64,000 nucleotides of DNA from Gemmatimonas sp. (lineage in GTDB: Bacteria > Gemmatimonadota > Gemmatimonadetes > Gemmatimonadales > Gemmatimonadaceae). Location of the stretch: positions 1 through 64,000 of the forward strand of contig NZ_JANPLK010000006.1 in assembly GCF_031426495.1 (NCBI RefSeq). The letters run 5' to 3'. A program made the translations under genes and the position numbers. Below the pieces are notes generated by a model. The model was not told where the DNA came from. It saw only the letters and a list, made by a program, of their open reading frames with translations, and searched no databases. This document shows positions 43,451-52,861 of the stretch, in pieces (position 1 is the first letter of the stretch; each line of letters starts with the position of its first letter).

Positions 43451-44485
43451 GTGACTGCTCCGGCCCCCTCCACGTCCGAACTCGACCGTCTCGACGACGG
43501 CGCCCTTGCCGATCGCCTGCAAGGCGCCGGTCAACGCATCGCGAGTGAATTGCGCAAAGTCATCGTGGGTCAGGACGTCGTGGTGGAGCAAGCGCTGATC
43601 GCGCTCTTCGCCGGCGGCAACTGTCTGCTGGTCGGCGTCCCCGGTCTCGCCAAGACCCTGTTGATCTCCACGCTGGCCCGTGCGCTCGACCTCAAGTTCT
43701 CGCGCATTCAGTTCACACCCGACCTCATGCCCAGCGATGTCACGGGCACGGATGTGATTCAGGACGACCCGACCACCGGTCAGCGCCGCTTGGCTTTCAT
43801 GCCCGGCCCCGTGTTCGCGAACGTGCTGCTGGCCGACGAAATCAACCGGACGCCGCCGAAAACGCAGGCGGCACTCCTGGAGGCCATGCAAGAGCGTCGC
43901 GTGACCGTGCAGGGACGCACCTACGAGCTCGACAAGCCGTTCTTCGTGTTCGCCACGCAGAACCCAATCGAGTTGGAAGGCACCTATCCGCTGCCGGAAG
44001 CCCAGCTCGATCGCTTCATGCTGGAAGTCATGCTCGACTACCTCCCAGAAGAAGACGAAGTCGCGGTGGTGAAGTCGACCACCTCGCTGCCGCCGGAGGC
44101 GGTGCAGTCGGTGGTGTCGAAAGAAGAGATCCTGGCCTATCAGCGCGTCGTGCGTCGCTTGCCGATCGCTGATGCCGTCACGCGGTATGCCGTGAAGCTG
44201 GTGCGCACGTCGCGCCCGGGCGAAGGCGCGCCCGACTACGTGACGCAGTTCGTGTCGTATGGCGCCTCGGTGCGCGCGGCACAGGCGCTGGTGTTGGGTG
44301 CCAAGGCGAGGGCGCTGCTGCAGGGCCGAGCCAGCGCCAGCTTCGAAGATGTGCGAGCCCTGGCGCGTCCCGTCTTGCGGCATCGTGTGCTGGTGAACTT
44401 CACGGCGCAGTCAGAGCGGGTGACCACCGATTCGCTCATCGGGCGTCTGCTCGAGAGCGTGCCGCTGCCCCGCTCCTCGCTCTGA
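43451..44485 (+). CDS. MoxR-family AAA+ ATPase
   Basis: 344 residues from GTG 43451, with GAGGA 6-8 bases upstream. Walker A: LVGVPGLAKTLLISTLARAL; Walker B: VLLADEINRTPPKTQAALLE; sensor 1 FFVFATQNPIELEGTYPLPE; arginine-finger region QLDRFMLEVMLDYL; C-terminal lid VRTSRPGEGAPDYV... VLVNFTAQSERV. MoxR ATPases act as chaperones that insert metals or remodel VWA proteins; here the partners are the DUF58 and BatA-type proteins encoded next. Confidence 0.92.
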   Translation: MTAPAPSTSELDRLDDGALADRLQGAGQRIASELRKVIVGQDVVVEQALIALFAGGNCLLVGVPGLAKTLLISTLARALDLKFSRIQFTPDLMPSDVTGTDVIQDDPTTGQRRLAFMPGPVFANVLLADEINRTPPKTQAALLEAMQERRVTVQGRTYELDKPFFVFATQNPIELEGTYPLPEAQLDRFMLEVMLDYLPEEDEVAVVKSTTSLPPEAVQSVVSKEEILAYQRVVRRLPIADAVTRYAVKLVRTSRPGEGAPDYVTQFVSYGASVRAAQALVLGAKARALLQGRASASFEDVRALARPVLRHRVLVNFTAQSERVTTDSLIGRLLESVPLPRSSL

Positions 44486-44492
44486 GCGATTC

Positions 44493-45392
44493 GTGGCCAC
44501 CGCCCCCGCGTCTTTTCTCGACCCTGCCATGCTGGCGCGCATCTCCGATCTCGCGCTGTTGGCGCGCACGGTCGTGGACGGCTTCATGCACGGCCAGCAC
44601 CGGTCGTTGCGCAAAGGCTCGTCGTTGGACTTCGCCGAGCATCGCTCGTACCAGCCCGGTGACGATCTGCGTCGCATCGACTGGCGCGTGTATGGGCGTA
44701 CTGACCGGTTCTACATCAAGGAGTACGACGCCGACACCAACGCCGGCGTTATCTTCGCGCTTGATGCGTCGGGTTCGATGGACTTCGGCAGCGGCGCAGT
44801 CACCAAGTTCGACTACGCGCGCTTCCTGGTGGCATCATTGGCCTGGTTGTCGAAGTCGCAGGGCGATCGCATCGGTCTGGCCACGTTCAAGGAAGAGCTG
44901 GTGGATGTCGTGCCGCCCTCGGTGCGTCATCTGCAGCTGCTGTTGCACACCTTGGCGCGCGCCACGGCGGCGGGGCCGAGCCGGCTGGTGCACTCCATCA
45001 GCCGTATCGGACATCTCACCACGCGCACCGGCATCGTGGTGCTTGTCACCGACTGCTACGAACAGCCGGAGGCACTCGGACGCGCGGTGGCCGCGCTGCG
45101 CATGGGCGGGCACGATGTGATCGTGTTTCATCTGGTCGATCCGGCGGAGAAGCAGTTGCCCGGCGACATGCCGGCCACGTTCGAAGACGCCGAGAGCGGC
45201 GCGCTGTTGCCGCTCCGACCCGGCGAGCTGCGCGAGAAGTACAACACGTTGATTACCGCGCACCATGCGGCGTTGCAGGAGCGCTTCACCAGCGCCGGCG
45301 CCGACTACGTCCGTCTCGACACGAGCGAACCTCTCGACCGTGCCCTCCACGCCTACCTCGACGCGCGGCTCGCCCGCAGTCGGGTACGCTGA
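44493..45392 (+). CDS. DUF58 domain protein
   Basis: 299 residues, GTG start 7 bases after the MoxR stop. Conserved DUF58 motif SLDFAEHRSYQPGDDLRRID followed by WRVYGRTDRFYIKEYDADTN, then a VWA-like fold (VIFALDASGSMDFGSGAVTK, with DASGS MIDAS; LVTDCYEQPEAL). The family is a VWA variant that works with MoxR ATPases. No membrane helix, so cytoplasmic, unlike membrane-bound paralogues. Confidence 0.9.
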   Translation: MATAPASFLDPAMLARISDLALLARTVVDGFMHGQHRSLRKGSSLDFAEHRSYQPGDDLRRIDWRVYGRTDRFYIKEYDADTNAGVIFALDASGSMDFGSGAVTKFDYARFLVASLAWLSKSQGDRIGLATFKEELVDVVPPSVRHLQLLLHTLARATAAGPSRLVHSISRIGHLTTRTGIVVLVTDCYEQPEALGRAVAALRMGGHDVIVFHLVDPAEKQLPGDMPATFEDAESGALLPLRPGELREKYNTLITAHHAALQERFTSAGADYVRLDTSEPLDRALHAYLDARLARSRVR

Positions 45393-45418
45393 CGATCGAC
45401 TAACCGGGTCACGCGCGC

Positions 45419-47500
45419 ATGGGCATCGGATTCCTCGTTCCTGCATTTCTGGCCGGACTCGCCGCGTTGGCGATTCCGCTGCTGATGCATTTGCGGCATC
45501 GCGACAAGGACCGGCCGTACCGGTTCCCGTCGCTGATGTTCCTCGAGCAACTGCCCATTCGCACATCGCAGCGTCAGCGCATCACCGACTGGCCGCTACT
45601 GCTGTTGCGCGCGCTGGCGGTGGCCGCGCTCGTCTTTGCGTTTGCCCGCCCCGTACTGACCGATCGCGCCGCCGCCGGCGGCGACACGCGTCGTAAGGCG
45701 GTGGTCGTGGTGATCGATCGCTCACTCAGCATGGGCTATCAGGGCGTGTGGCCGCGGGCGCTCGATTCGGCCCGCGCGGTGGTGAACGCACTCGGCGCTG
45801 GCGATCGCGTGGGTGTGATAGCGTATGACGATGCCTCCGAAGTGCTGCAGCGTTTGAGCGACGACAAAACGCAGGCCATCGCCGCGATCTACACGCTCAA
45901 GCCGATGTCCCGCGGCACACGATTGGCGCCGGCGTTGCGTACGGCGCGCCAGATGCTGCTCGATGCACCGTTCGCGGCGGCTGAGATCATCGTGATTTCC
46001 GACCTCCAGCGGGCGGGCGCGGCCGGCATTGCCGGTATCGATCTGCCAGCCGGGGTGAAGTTGCGCAGCATTCCCGTGGGGGCGGCCACGCGCGCCAACA
46101 GTGCCGTACGCGTGATCGAAGCGCGTCGGGTGATGGATGGCTCGCGGTCACTGCTCGCGGTGAAGGCGCGCGTGCAGTCACACGAACTGCCGAGCGCGCG
46201 CATGGTAAAGGCGCGGCTCACCGTGAACGGGCGTGACGCGGCGCGCAGTGATGTGTCGCTGCAGCCCGATGGCGAAACCGTCGTGACATTCGCGCCAGTG
46301 CCCGCCCCCGATGATGCCGTGGCACTGCTGGTGTCGCTCGAGCCCGATGCGCTGGTGGCCGACGACACGCTGCACGCGGTGGTGCCGCGCGACGACGCCG
46401 TGCGGGTGGCGCTGGTGTCACCGTCAGCAGGCGCGGCCGGGGAAGCGCTGTTCATGGAGCGCGCACTCGCTATCGGCGCGGCGCCCGCCATTCAGATCGA
46501 TCGCCTGGCTTCGGCCCCGGTCAGTCGCGAGGCGCTGGCCCGCACGAGTCTGATCGTGTTCTGGGATATGCTGCCGTCGGCGTCGTCGGTGGCCGCACTG
46601 CAGGACTACATCACCAAGGGCGGTGGTGTCGTGATCGCTGCCGGCTCGCGACTCGCGGCACAACGTGGCGACAACTTGCCGCTGCTGCCAGTGCGCATGA
46701 GTGGACTGGCCGACCGGTTGGCCGATCGCGGGGGGACACTGCGCGATGTGCGCATCGAGCATCCGCTGTTCACTCCGTTCCGCGAAGTGCCGGATGCGCT
46801 GAGTTCGGTGCGCTTTCTGCGCTATCCGCGGGTGGATCTTGTCGGCCCCGTTGATGTACTGGCGCGCTTCGATGATGGGCTCCCTGCCGTACTCGAACAG
46901 CGTATCGGCGAAGGCCGCTTAGTCGTGCTGACCGTACCGCTCGATGCGCAACGCAGTGACTTCCCGCTGCAGCCGGCGTTTCTGCCGTTCGTCCGGCAAC
47001 TGGTGTTGCACACGTCCGGCCGTGATGCCGTGCCACTCTGGCGCGCCACCAGCGAGAGCTGGTCGCTGTCGCCGTCGGTGAACGATCCGGTGGTGCGCGC
47101 GCCGGATGGCACACTAGTGCGGCCGCGGGCCGACTCACTGGGTACCGCGGTGCCGCTGGCCGATGCCGGCGTGTATGAGGCGTTCGCAGTGAGTGCCACC
47201 GGGACGGCCGTAGGTCGCGTAGCTGCCAATGCGCCGGCCAGTGAATCCGAGCTCACGCCCATGGACACTACCGAGCTGTTGCTGGGCGTGCGCGACGCCG
47301 AGCCTGGCACGATGGTGTCGAACGCGCCACCGACGACGGCCGAGCTGGAGCGCCGTCAGAATCCGTGGCGGGTACTGTTGATCATCGTGGCGTTGGTGCT
47401 CGTGGTCGAAACCATCATGGCCACGCGCGGATGGCGCGCCGTGGCCCGACGTGTCCGTCCTGTTCCTCCCGTGTCCTCTTCCGACCGGAGCCCCGCATGA
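45419..47500 (+). CDS. BatA-type membrane protein with VWA domain
   Basis: 693 residues. N-terminal BatA motif MGIGFLVPAFLAGLAALAIP then LLMHLRHRDKDRPYRFPSLM FL, second helix WPLLLLRALAVAALVFAFAR, then VWA domain with VVVIDRSLSMGYQG (DxSxS) and EIIVISDLQRAGAAG. A GATase-like fold follows (LIVFWDMLPSASSVAALQDY, GGGVVIAAG), and a C-terminal membrane helix (WRVLLIIVALVLVVETIMAT). Its last codon overlaps the next start (ATGA). Confidence 0.85.
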   Translation: MGIGFLVPAFLAGLAALAIPLLMHLRHRDKDRPYRFPSLMFLEQLPIRTSQRQRITDWPLLLLRALAVAALVFAFARPVLTDRAAAGGDTRRKAVVVVIDRSLSMGYQGVWPRALDSARAVVNALGAGDRVGVIAYDDASEVLQRLSDDKTQAIAAIYTLKPMSRGTRLAPALRTARQMLLDAPFAAAEIIVISDLQRAGAAGIAGIDLPAGVKLRSIPVGAATRANSAVRVIEARRVMDGSRSLLAVKARVQSHELPSARMVKARLTVNGRDAARSDVSLQPDGETVVTFAPVPAPDDAVALLVSLEPDALVADDTLHAVVPRDDAVRVALVSPSAGAAGEALFMERALAIGAAPAIQIDRLASAPVSREALARTSLIVFWDMLPSASSVAALQDYITKGGGVVIAAGSRLAAQRGDNLPLLPVRMSGLADRLADRGGTLRDVRIEHPLFTPFREVPDALSSVRFLRYPRVDLVGPVDVLARFDDGLPAVLEQRIGEGRLVVLTVPLDAQRSDFPLQPAFLPFVRQLVLHTSGRDAVPLWRATSESWSLSPSVNDPVVRAPDGTLVRPRADSLGTAVPLADAGVYEAFAVSATGTAVGRVAANAPASESELTPMDTTELLLGVRDAEPGTMVSNAPPTTAELERRQNPWRVLLIIVALVLVVETIMATRGWRAVARRVRPVPPVSSSDRSPA

Positions 47501-50500
47501 GTCCCGACCGTCAGCTCCTTACCACACTCGGCGCGCTCCGCCGCCAGTGGCGCCAGCGTATTCTCCTCGAGTCGCTGGTGTGGATCGGGGCATCGGTGTT
47601 GTTGGCCGTGCTGGCCACGATGCTCGTGCTCACGCTGTTCAGTGGCGACGGGCGGGCGCCGATCATCGCGCGCGTGGTCGGCTACGCGCTGATCGCGGCG
47701 GCGTTCATCCGCGGGCTGGTGCTGCCGCTCATGCGGCGCGCCAGTGACGAGCGATTTGCGCTGTACGTGGAAGAACGTGCTCCGCAACTCAAGCAGGCGC
47801 TGATCACGGCCGTGCAGGAAGCACACGTGCCGGAGAGCGAGCGACAGTCGGGGGCGTTGTCGGCGCGGTTGATGTCGCGGGCGAGCGCAGCGATAGCCCC
47901 ACTGCAACAGCGCGCGGCGTTGGAGCGTCCGCGCATGGTGCGCGCCGGGCAGATGCTGGGTGGTGTGTCCGCGGTGGCCGTGCTGATGTTCGTGGCAGGT
48001 CCCGCGCGCTTACGCGAAGGCGCCAAGCTGTTGTTCGTGCCCTTCGGTACGGCCGAAGCGGCGGTGCCGGTGCGCGCGCTCAGCATCGAGCCGGGCAACG
48101 TAGCGGTGCCGCGTGGTGGTGCGATTGAAGTCCATGCGACGTTGGTGGGTTTCGCCGCCGACGGCGCGGAGCTGGTGTTCCGCAGCGATTCCGCCAGTGA
48201 ATGGCAGCGACTGCCCATGAGCCCCGAAGCCGACTCGTCGCGTTTCCGCTCGCGGTTGTTCGATATCACCAAGCCCACCGAGTACTACGTGGAGTCGGCC
48301 GACGTGCGGTCGCCCACCTACACGCTCACGGTGAACGACCTGCCGGCGGTGTCGAACGTGTCGCTCGACCTCAACTTCCCGGCGTATAGCGGCATGCCGG
48401 CCGAGCACGTGGAAGACGGTGGCGACGTGGCGGCGATCATGGGCACCACCGTCGTGGTGCACGCCAAGGTCACCCGCAAGGTGGCGAGCGGCGTGCTGCG
48501 CTTCGACGATGGCACCACAACACCGATGACAATCGAAGGTGACAGCGCAGTAGCCGGTCGTTTCAAGGTCACGAAAAGCGGATTTTATCACGTGGACCTG
48601 ATCACCACCGACGGCACCACGGTGGCCGGTTCCGTGGAGTACGTGATCGATGCGATTCCCGATCGCGGGCCGCGCGTGACCATCGAGGAGCCGGGGCGCG
48701 ACACGAAGGCGTCGAACACCGATGAAGTCACCGTAGCGGTGCAGGCCAGTGATGACCTTGGCGTGGTCGCGCTCGAGCTGCGCTATCGCGTGAATGGTGG
48801 CCCTGAGAAGCGCATCGTGATGCAGGACAGCACGACGCGCCGGCCGCGCGATGCACGCGCCGCGCACACGCTGTTCCTGGAAGAGATGTCGCTGGTACCG
48901 GGCGACCTGGTAGCGTATCACGCCGTGGCGAAGGATGGATCGGGCCACAGCGGCAGCAGCGATGTCTACTTCCTCGAAATCCGACCGTTCTCGAAGGACT
49001 ATCGTCAGGCCGAACAGCAGGGCGGCGGTGGCGGTGGTGGTGGTCCGCAGGGTGAGTCGCCGGAAGGATTCGTGGCCCGGCAGAAGGAGGTGGTGGCCGG
49101 CACCTTCAATTGGCTGCGTGACAGCAGCAGCACCGTCGATAAGAAGCGTCGCGAGAACATCACCACGCTCACGATTGCCGAAGGACGTCTGCGCGAGGAA
49201 GTGACGAAGCTGGCAAATAGCCTGAAGGAGCGCGGCCTGGCGGCCGGCGACACGATGTTCGCCAAGATCCGCGTGGAAACCGAAGCGGCAGCGGCCACGA
49301 TGAAGCTGGCCGAAGAGCAGCTGGGTCGCGGCCGTGGTACCGACGCCCTGCCGTTGGAGCAGAAGGCATTGCAGCATCTGCAGCGCGCCGAAGCGCTGTA
49401 CCGCGACGTGCAGGTGCAAATGGGCGGTGGTGGCGGAGGCGGCGGTGGTGGTGGTGGTGGCGGACAGAAAGCCGAAGACCTCGCCGACCTGTTCGAACTC
49501 GAGAACGACAAGCTGCGCAACCAGTACGAAGCGGTGCAGCAGCAGTCGCAGTCGCAACAGAGCGCGCAGCAAGCGGTCGACGAAACGCTGGAGAAGTTGC
49601 GGCAACTCGCGCAGCGTCAACAGCAGGAGAACGAGCGCATGCAGCGTCAAGCCGAAGCCATGCGTCAGCGTTTGGGCCAGCAGCAGGGCGGCGGCGCGGC
49701 GGGCAGCAGTGGCGGTGCATCATCCAGCAGTGGCCGCGGACAGCAAGGTGGACAGCAAGGCGGACAGCAGGGCGGACAACAGGGCGCGCAGGGACAGCAG
49801 GCCAATAGCGGCGCGCAGCGCGAGCTGGCGCGTCAGGCCGAGGAAGAAGCACGCCGATTGGAGCGCTTGTCGCGTGAGCAGAACAATCCCGAACTCGGCA
49901 ACGCCGCGCAGCGCCTGCAGCAGGCGGCCGATGCCATGCGTCGCGCGTCGAGCGGATCAGCGGCGCAGGGTAATGCGGCGCTCGAGGAGCTGAACCGGGC
50001 AGCACGCAATCTCGAGGGCACGCGCTCGAACGAACTGAATCGTGGTGTGCAGCAGTTGGCCGAGCGCGCGCGGGATCTGGAGGCGCGTCAGCAGGAGATC
50101 GCCGAGGGCGTGAAGCAAATGCAGGGGGCGGCGCCAAACACGCGCAACGAACAGCAGCGGCGGTTGGGCGAGCAGAAGGACGCGTTGGGCAACGACGTGC
50201 GAAAGCTCGAAGCGGACGCCGATCGGTTGGCGCGTGAAGCGCGTCGCGATCAGCCCAAGGCGGCCGGCAAGTTGGGCGAAGCGGCGGAAACGATTCGCGA
50301 CACGCGGGTGGCAGACAAGATCGACTTCAGCAAGCAGGTGATTCGCGGCGGCTCGGCCGAGTACGCGTCGCAGTTCGAAGGCCAGATCGGCGAGAATCTG
50401 AAGGACGTGGCGGAGCGGCTGCGGGCGGCCACGGGCGCGATGTCGGGCGAGTCGGCGGCGCGGACACAGGAACGCACGCTGGAGCGCACGCGGGCGCTGG

Positions 50501-51207
50501 TGGAGGGACTGGAGTCTCTGCGCGAGCGCGTGGCCGATAAACAAGGCCAGCAGGGGGGCCAGCAGGGCTCACAGGGGCAGCAAAGCGGCCAGCAAGGGAA
50601 GCAGGGCCAACAAGGCGGCCAAGGGCAACAGAGCGGCCAGCAGGGGCAAGGACAGGGCCAGCAGCAGGGTCAGGGGCAAGGGCAAGGCCAGCAGGAGGGC
50701 CAGGGACAAGGTCAGGGCCAGCAAGGCGGCCAACAAGCAAACGGCGGAAGCGGCGGCAATGCGAACGGCGCGCCGCGCGCTGGCGGCATGCCCAATGGCA
50801 GCATGCCCTCCGGGCAGGCGTCGCCCACCGGCAACGACGGTGGCATGATGCCGTCGGGCACGCCGGAACAGTTCGCGCGTGAATTCCGGTTGCGTCGCGA
50901 GAACGCCGAGGGCCTCCGTCGCGAAGCCGCCGCGCAGGGCGTCGACACCCGTGAACTCGATCGCGCCATCGAAGGACTGCGTCAGCTGGAGAACAGTCGC
51001 GCGTTCGGCGACCCGAAGGGGCTCGACCAATTGCAGACGGCGATGCTCGAGCGCCTCAAGAACTTCGAGTTCGCGTTGTATCGCTCGGTGGGACTGGGTG
51101 CCGATGGACGGCCGGCGGCGGGTGCTCGCGCGGCGGCACCGGCGGAGTATCGCGCGTTGGTCGAGGAGTACTACCGCGTGTTGGCGGGGTCGAAGCGGCG
51201 TCCGTAG
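47497..51207 (+). CDS. DUF4175 membrane protein with Gln/Gly-rich repeats
   Basis: 1236 residues from ATG 47497. Two or three N-terminal helices (ILLESLVWIGASVLLAVLAT; VVGYALIAAAFIRGLVLPLM; LGGVSAVAVLMFVAGPARLR), then extracytoplasmic beta domains (LSIEPGNVAVPRGGAIEVHA; VEYVIDAIPDRGPRVTIEEP) and long coiled coils. Low-complexity blocks: a poly-Gly run near 49431-49463, QQGGQQGG repeats near 49739-49800, and an extended Gln/Gly tract at about 50540-50740. The C-terminus has helices rich in Arg, Glu, Ala. Last and largest gene of the operon; ends 7 bases before a convergent gene. Function unknown. Confidence 0.8.
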   Translation: MSPDRQLLTTLGALRRQWRQRILLESLVWIGASVLLAVLATMLVLTLFSGDGRAPIIARVVGYALIAAAFIRGLVLPLMRRASDERFALYVEERAPQLKQALITAVQEAHVPESERQSGALSARLMSRASAAIAPLQQRAALERPRMVRAGQMLGGVSAVAVLMFVAGPARLREGAKLLFVPFGTAEAAVPVRALSIEPGNVAVPRGGAIEVHATLVGFAADGAELVFRSDSASEWQRLPMSPEADSSRFRSRLFDITKPTEYYVESADVRSPTYTLTVNDLPAVSNVSLDLNFPAYSGMPAEHVEDGGDVAAIMGTTVVVHAKVTRKVASGVLRFDDGTTTPMTIEGDSAVAGRFKVTKSGFYHVDLITTDGTTVAGSVEYVIDAIPDRGPRVTIEEPGRDTKASNTDEVTVAVQASDDLGVVALELRYRVNGGPEKRIVMQDSTTRRPRDARAAHTLFLEEMSLVPGDLVAYHAVAKDGSGHSGSSDVYFLEIRPFSKDYRQAEQQGGGGGGGGPQGESPEGFVARQKEVVAGTFNWLRDSSSTVDKKRRENITTLTIAEGRLREEVTKLANSLKERGLAAGDTMFAKIRVETEAAAATMKLAEEQLGRGRGTDALPLEQKALQHLQRAEALYRDVQVQMGGGGGGGGGGGGGGQKAEDLADLFELENDKLRNQYEAVQQQSQSQQSAQQAVDETLEKLRQLAQRQQQENERMQRQAEAMRQRLGQQQGGGAAGSSGGASSSSGRGQQGGQQGGQQGGQQGAQGQQANSGAQRELARQAEEEARRLERLSREQNNPELGNAAQRLQQAADAMRRASSGSAAQGNAALEELNRAARNLEGTRSNELNRGVQQLAERARDLEARQQEIAEGVKQMQGAAPNTRNEQQRRLGEQKDALGNDVRKLEADADRLAREARRDQPKAAGKLGEAAETIRDTRVADKIDFSKQVIRGGSAEYASQFEGQIGENLKDVAERLRAATGAMSGESAARTQERTLERTRALVEGLESLRERVADKQGQQGGQQGSQGQQSGQQGKQGQQGGQGQQSGQQGQGQGQQQGQGQGQGQQEGQGQGQGQQGGQQANGGSGGNANGAPRAGGMPNGSMPSGQASPTGNDGGMMPSGTPEQFAREFRLRRENAEGLRREAAAQGVDTRELDRAIEGLRQLENSRAFGDPKGLDQLQTAMLERLKNFEFALYRSVGLGADGRPAAGARAAAPAEYRALVEEYYRVLAGSKRRP

Positions 51208-51214
51208 ATCGCCG

Positions 51215-52384
51215 TCAGGCGCCGGGTCGCCGCGCCCGCGTCGGCCGCGCGAACAGCTGTCGTTCCGGCGCGTCATCGAGCTGCCGTGGCTCCGGTGGCG
51301 CAGTGGCACCGTGCGCCGCCATGGGCGTCAGCCACGACGAAAGCCACCAGCGATAGCGCTCGTCCTGATGCAGCGCCAGGAAACGCGGCCCGGCCCCGGA
51401 CATCGCCGACGCCGTGAACGGCAACATCGCGCTCTGGATATACCGTCCGCGCTCGTCGTAGTAGTCGAGCACGCGCCCCTGAGTGTCCGATTCGAGTCCC
51501 ACCAACACCACAAAGCCGCCGTCCACGATGGCGGCATCGACCACGAAGGGCTGCCGCAGGCGCGCGCTATCGGTCGCACGGCCAACACGCTCGATGGTGA
51601 GCGGCGGCCCCGAATCACCCGGCGCCCGCAGCGCGGTGAGCTGTGGCGACGCACCGGTGCTGGGGTCGACGGGCCCACTCACGATCAGCACTTCACGATC
51701 GGTGAGCAACAGACACCGCCGCGCGTCTCCATTGCCCCACCGCACCCGCGACGACGCCGCGACCGTGAGACGGTGTCGACCCACCAACGCGTCGTCCTTC
51801 GGGCTCGCCGTGAGCGTGAACGCTTCAAGCACGGTTCGCTGCCCGAGCGTGCGCACATGCAACAGCGTGGCCGGTGACAGCGTGCAGAGCTTGCCGCTGC
51901 CCCCGCGCAGCAGCGGGAGCTCACGACGAAACATGAAGCCGCCAATCGACTCGCGTACCAGCGTGCTGGTGGCGCTATCGATCACATCGACCTGACCATC
52001 GTCGGTAATGCGCGACAGTTCGGTAGGAGCAATGATGTCGCGCGGAACCGCCGCGTTGAGCACCGAGTCGATCCGCGCCGGACGCGTGGCCAGCAACATC
52101 CCGCGCCGATTCAGCTCGAACAGCGAAATGCGCATGGGTGACTCCTGCAACAGCGCCACCGTAGTACCACCGGCCCGAAACACGAGCGGCACCATCGTGC
52201 TGTCGGTGTGCTCCGTGATGTCGGTGCGCCATTCCTCGCGCTTCGCCGGATAAATCGTGCGCGTCGCCATCGCCGCCCGGAGTTCGGGCGGAGCCTCGTC
52301 ACTCACCGGCTCCGTACGATCACACGCCAGCACACCTGCCGGCAGTGCGCACACCAGCAGAAGGCGCGCGATTATCCCCCGCAC
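51215..52384 (-). CDS. lipoprotein, probable beta-propeller
   Basis: About 389 residues. Start put at GTG 52384, overlapping the small gene upstream by 13 nt, because it yields a signal peptide VRGIIARLLLVCALPAGVLA with lipobox-like VLAC. An upstream ATG (52462) would add non-signal residues. The rest contains repeating beta segments (VPLVFRAGGTTVALLQESPM; MLLATRPARIDSVLNAAVPR; GFVVLVGLESDTQGRVLDYY), resembling six-bladed NHL-like propellers. No enzyme motif. Convergent with the DUF4175 gene. Confidence 0.6.
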   Translation of the reverse strand: MRGIIARLLLVCALPAGVLACDRTEPVSDEAPPELRAAMATRTIYPAKREEWRTDITEHTDSTMVPLVFRAGGTTVALLQESPMRISLFELNRRGMLLATRPARIDSVLNAAVPRDIIAPTELSRITDDGQVDVIDSATSTLVRESIGGFMFRRELPLLRGGSGKLCTLSPATLLHVRTLGQRTVLEAFTLTASPKDDALVGRHRLTVAASSRVRWGNGDARRCLLLTDREVLIVSGPVDPSTGASPQLTALRAPGDSGPPLTIERVGRATDSARLRQPFVVDAAIVDGGFVVLVGLESDTQGRVLDYYDERGRYIQSAMLPFTASAMSGAGPRFLALHQDERYRWWLSSWLTPMAAHGATAPPEPRQLDDAPERQLFARPTRARRPGA

Positions 52385-52623
52385 ACGTTCCAGCGGACCA
52401 CAGTCTCGTCGTTGCACCGATACGTGCAGAAGCCGCACTTGTTGCCCGCGATGTTCGTGCACGCGCCGTAGCCCGGTACCCGTGCGAACTGCGGGCAGCG
52501 GCGCGTCTGGGCTTGCGACTGAACGTGCGCCGACGCCGACACCAGCAACGTCAGCAGCGACAGGGCGGCATATCGGACTCGGCGGCTACAGCACATGGCC
52601 TTGAGCGTTGGGTGGTTTCGCAT
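52372..52623 (-). CDS. small secreted six-cysteine protein
   Basis: 83 residues (or 74 from an internal ATG at 52596). Signal region RVRYAALSLLTLLVSASAHV then a mature part of about 45 residues with six Cys: RRC, GAC, NKC, GFC, YRC and NVC, ending GG. Even Cys number and a Cys-x-x-Cys pair suggest disulfide-bonded knot-like peptide. It immediately precedes, and overlaps, the lipoprotein gene, so they are probably co-transcribed. No family recognised. Confidence 0.6.
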   Translation of the reverse strand: MRNHPTLKAMCCSRRVRYAALSLLTLLVSASAHVQSQAQTRRCPQFARVPGYGACTNIAGNKCGFCTYRCNDETVVRWNVCGG

Positions 52624-52721
52624 CTCCGTGAACTACGGGGTGGTACGAAAGTCGGCAAGGCCGGATCGTCGCGGCGCGCATTGGCTCGCGCGCTCGCCCC
52701 CGTGCACTCCTTTCCTCCAAA

Positions 52722-52861
52722 CCTCTGTGTGATCGGTTCAGCGAGGCCACCTGCCGATTCAGTGCCAGATCACGCTGAGGTGCAGAGGCCGCAGAGGTCG
52801 CAGAGACAACCCAATGGCTTTACCTCTGCGCACTCTGCGCGCTCTGCATCTCGGCGTCATC
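52722..52861. repeat. intergenic repeat elements, copy D plus a partial copy
   Basis: CCTCTGTGTGATCGGTTCAG (from 52722) looks like the right end of one element. A second element runs from GATCACGCTGAGGTGCAGAG (52768-52787) to CTCTGCATCTCGGCGTCATC (52842-52861), whose arms match at about 17 of 20 positions. Inner GCAGAGG / CCTCTGCG-type repeats resemble copy B. The gap 52624-53012 (389 bp) is otherwise featureless apart from TGTGTTCA repeats at 52947-52980. Confidence 0.65.

Noticed and set aside
48010..49650. 546-codon minus-strand frame
   Set aside because: Antisense to the DUF4175 gene; composition is that of a shadow.
50540..50740. Regular short repeats resembling a CRISPR-like array
   Set aside because: They encode in-frame Gln/Gly repeats of the DUF4175 protein with no spacer structure.
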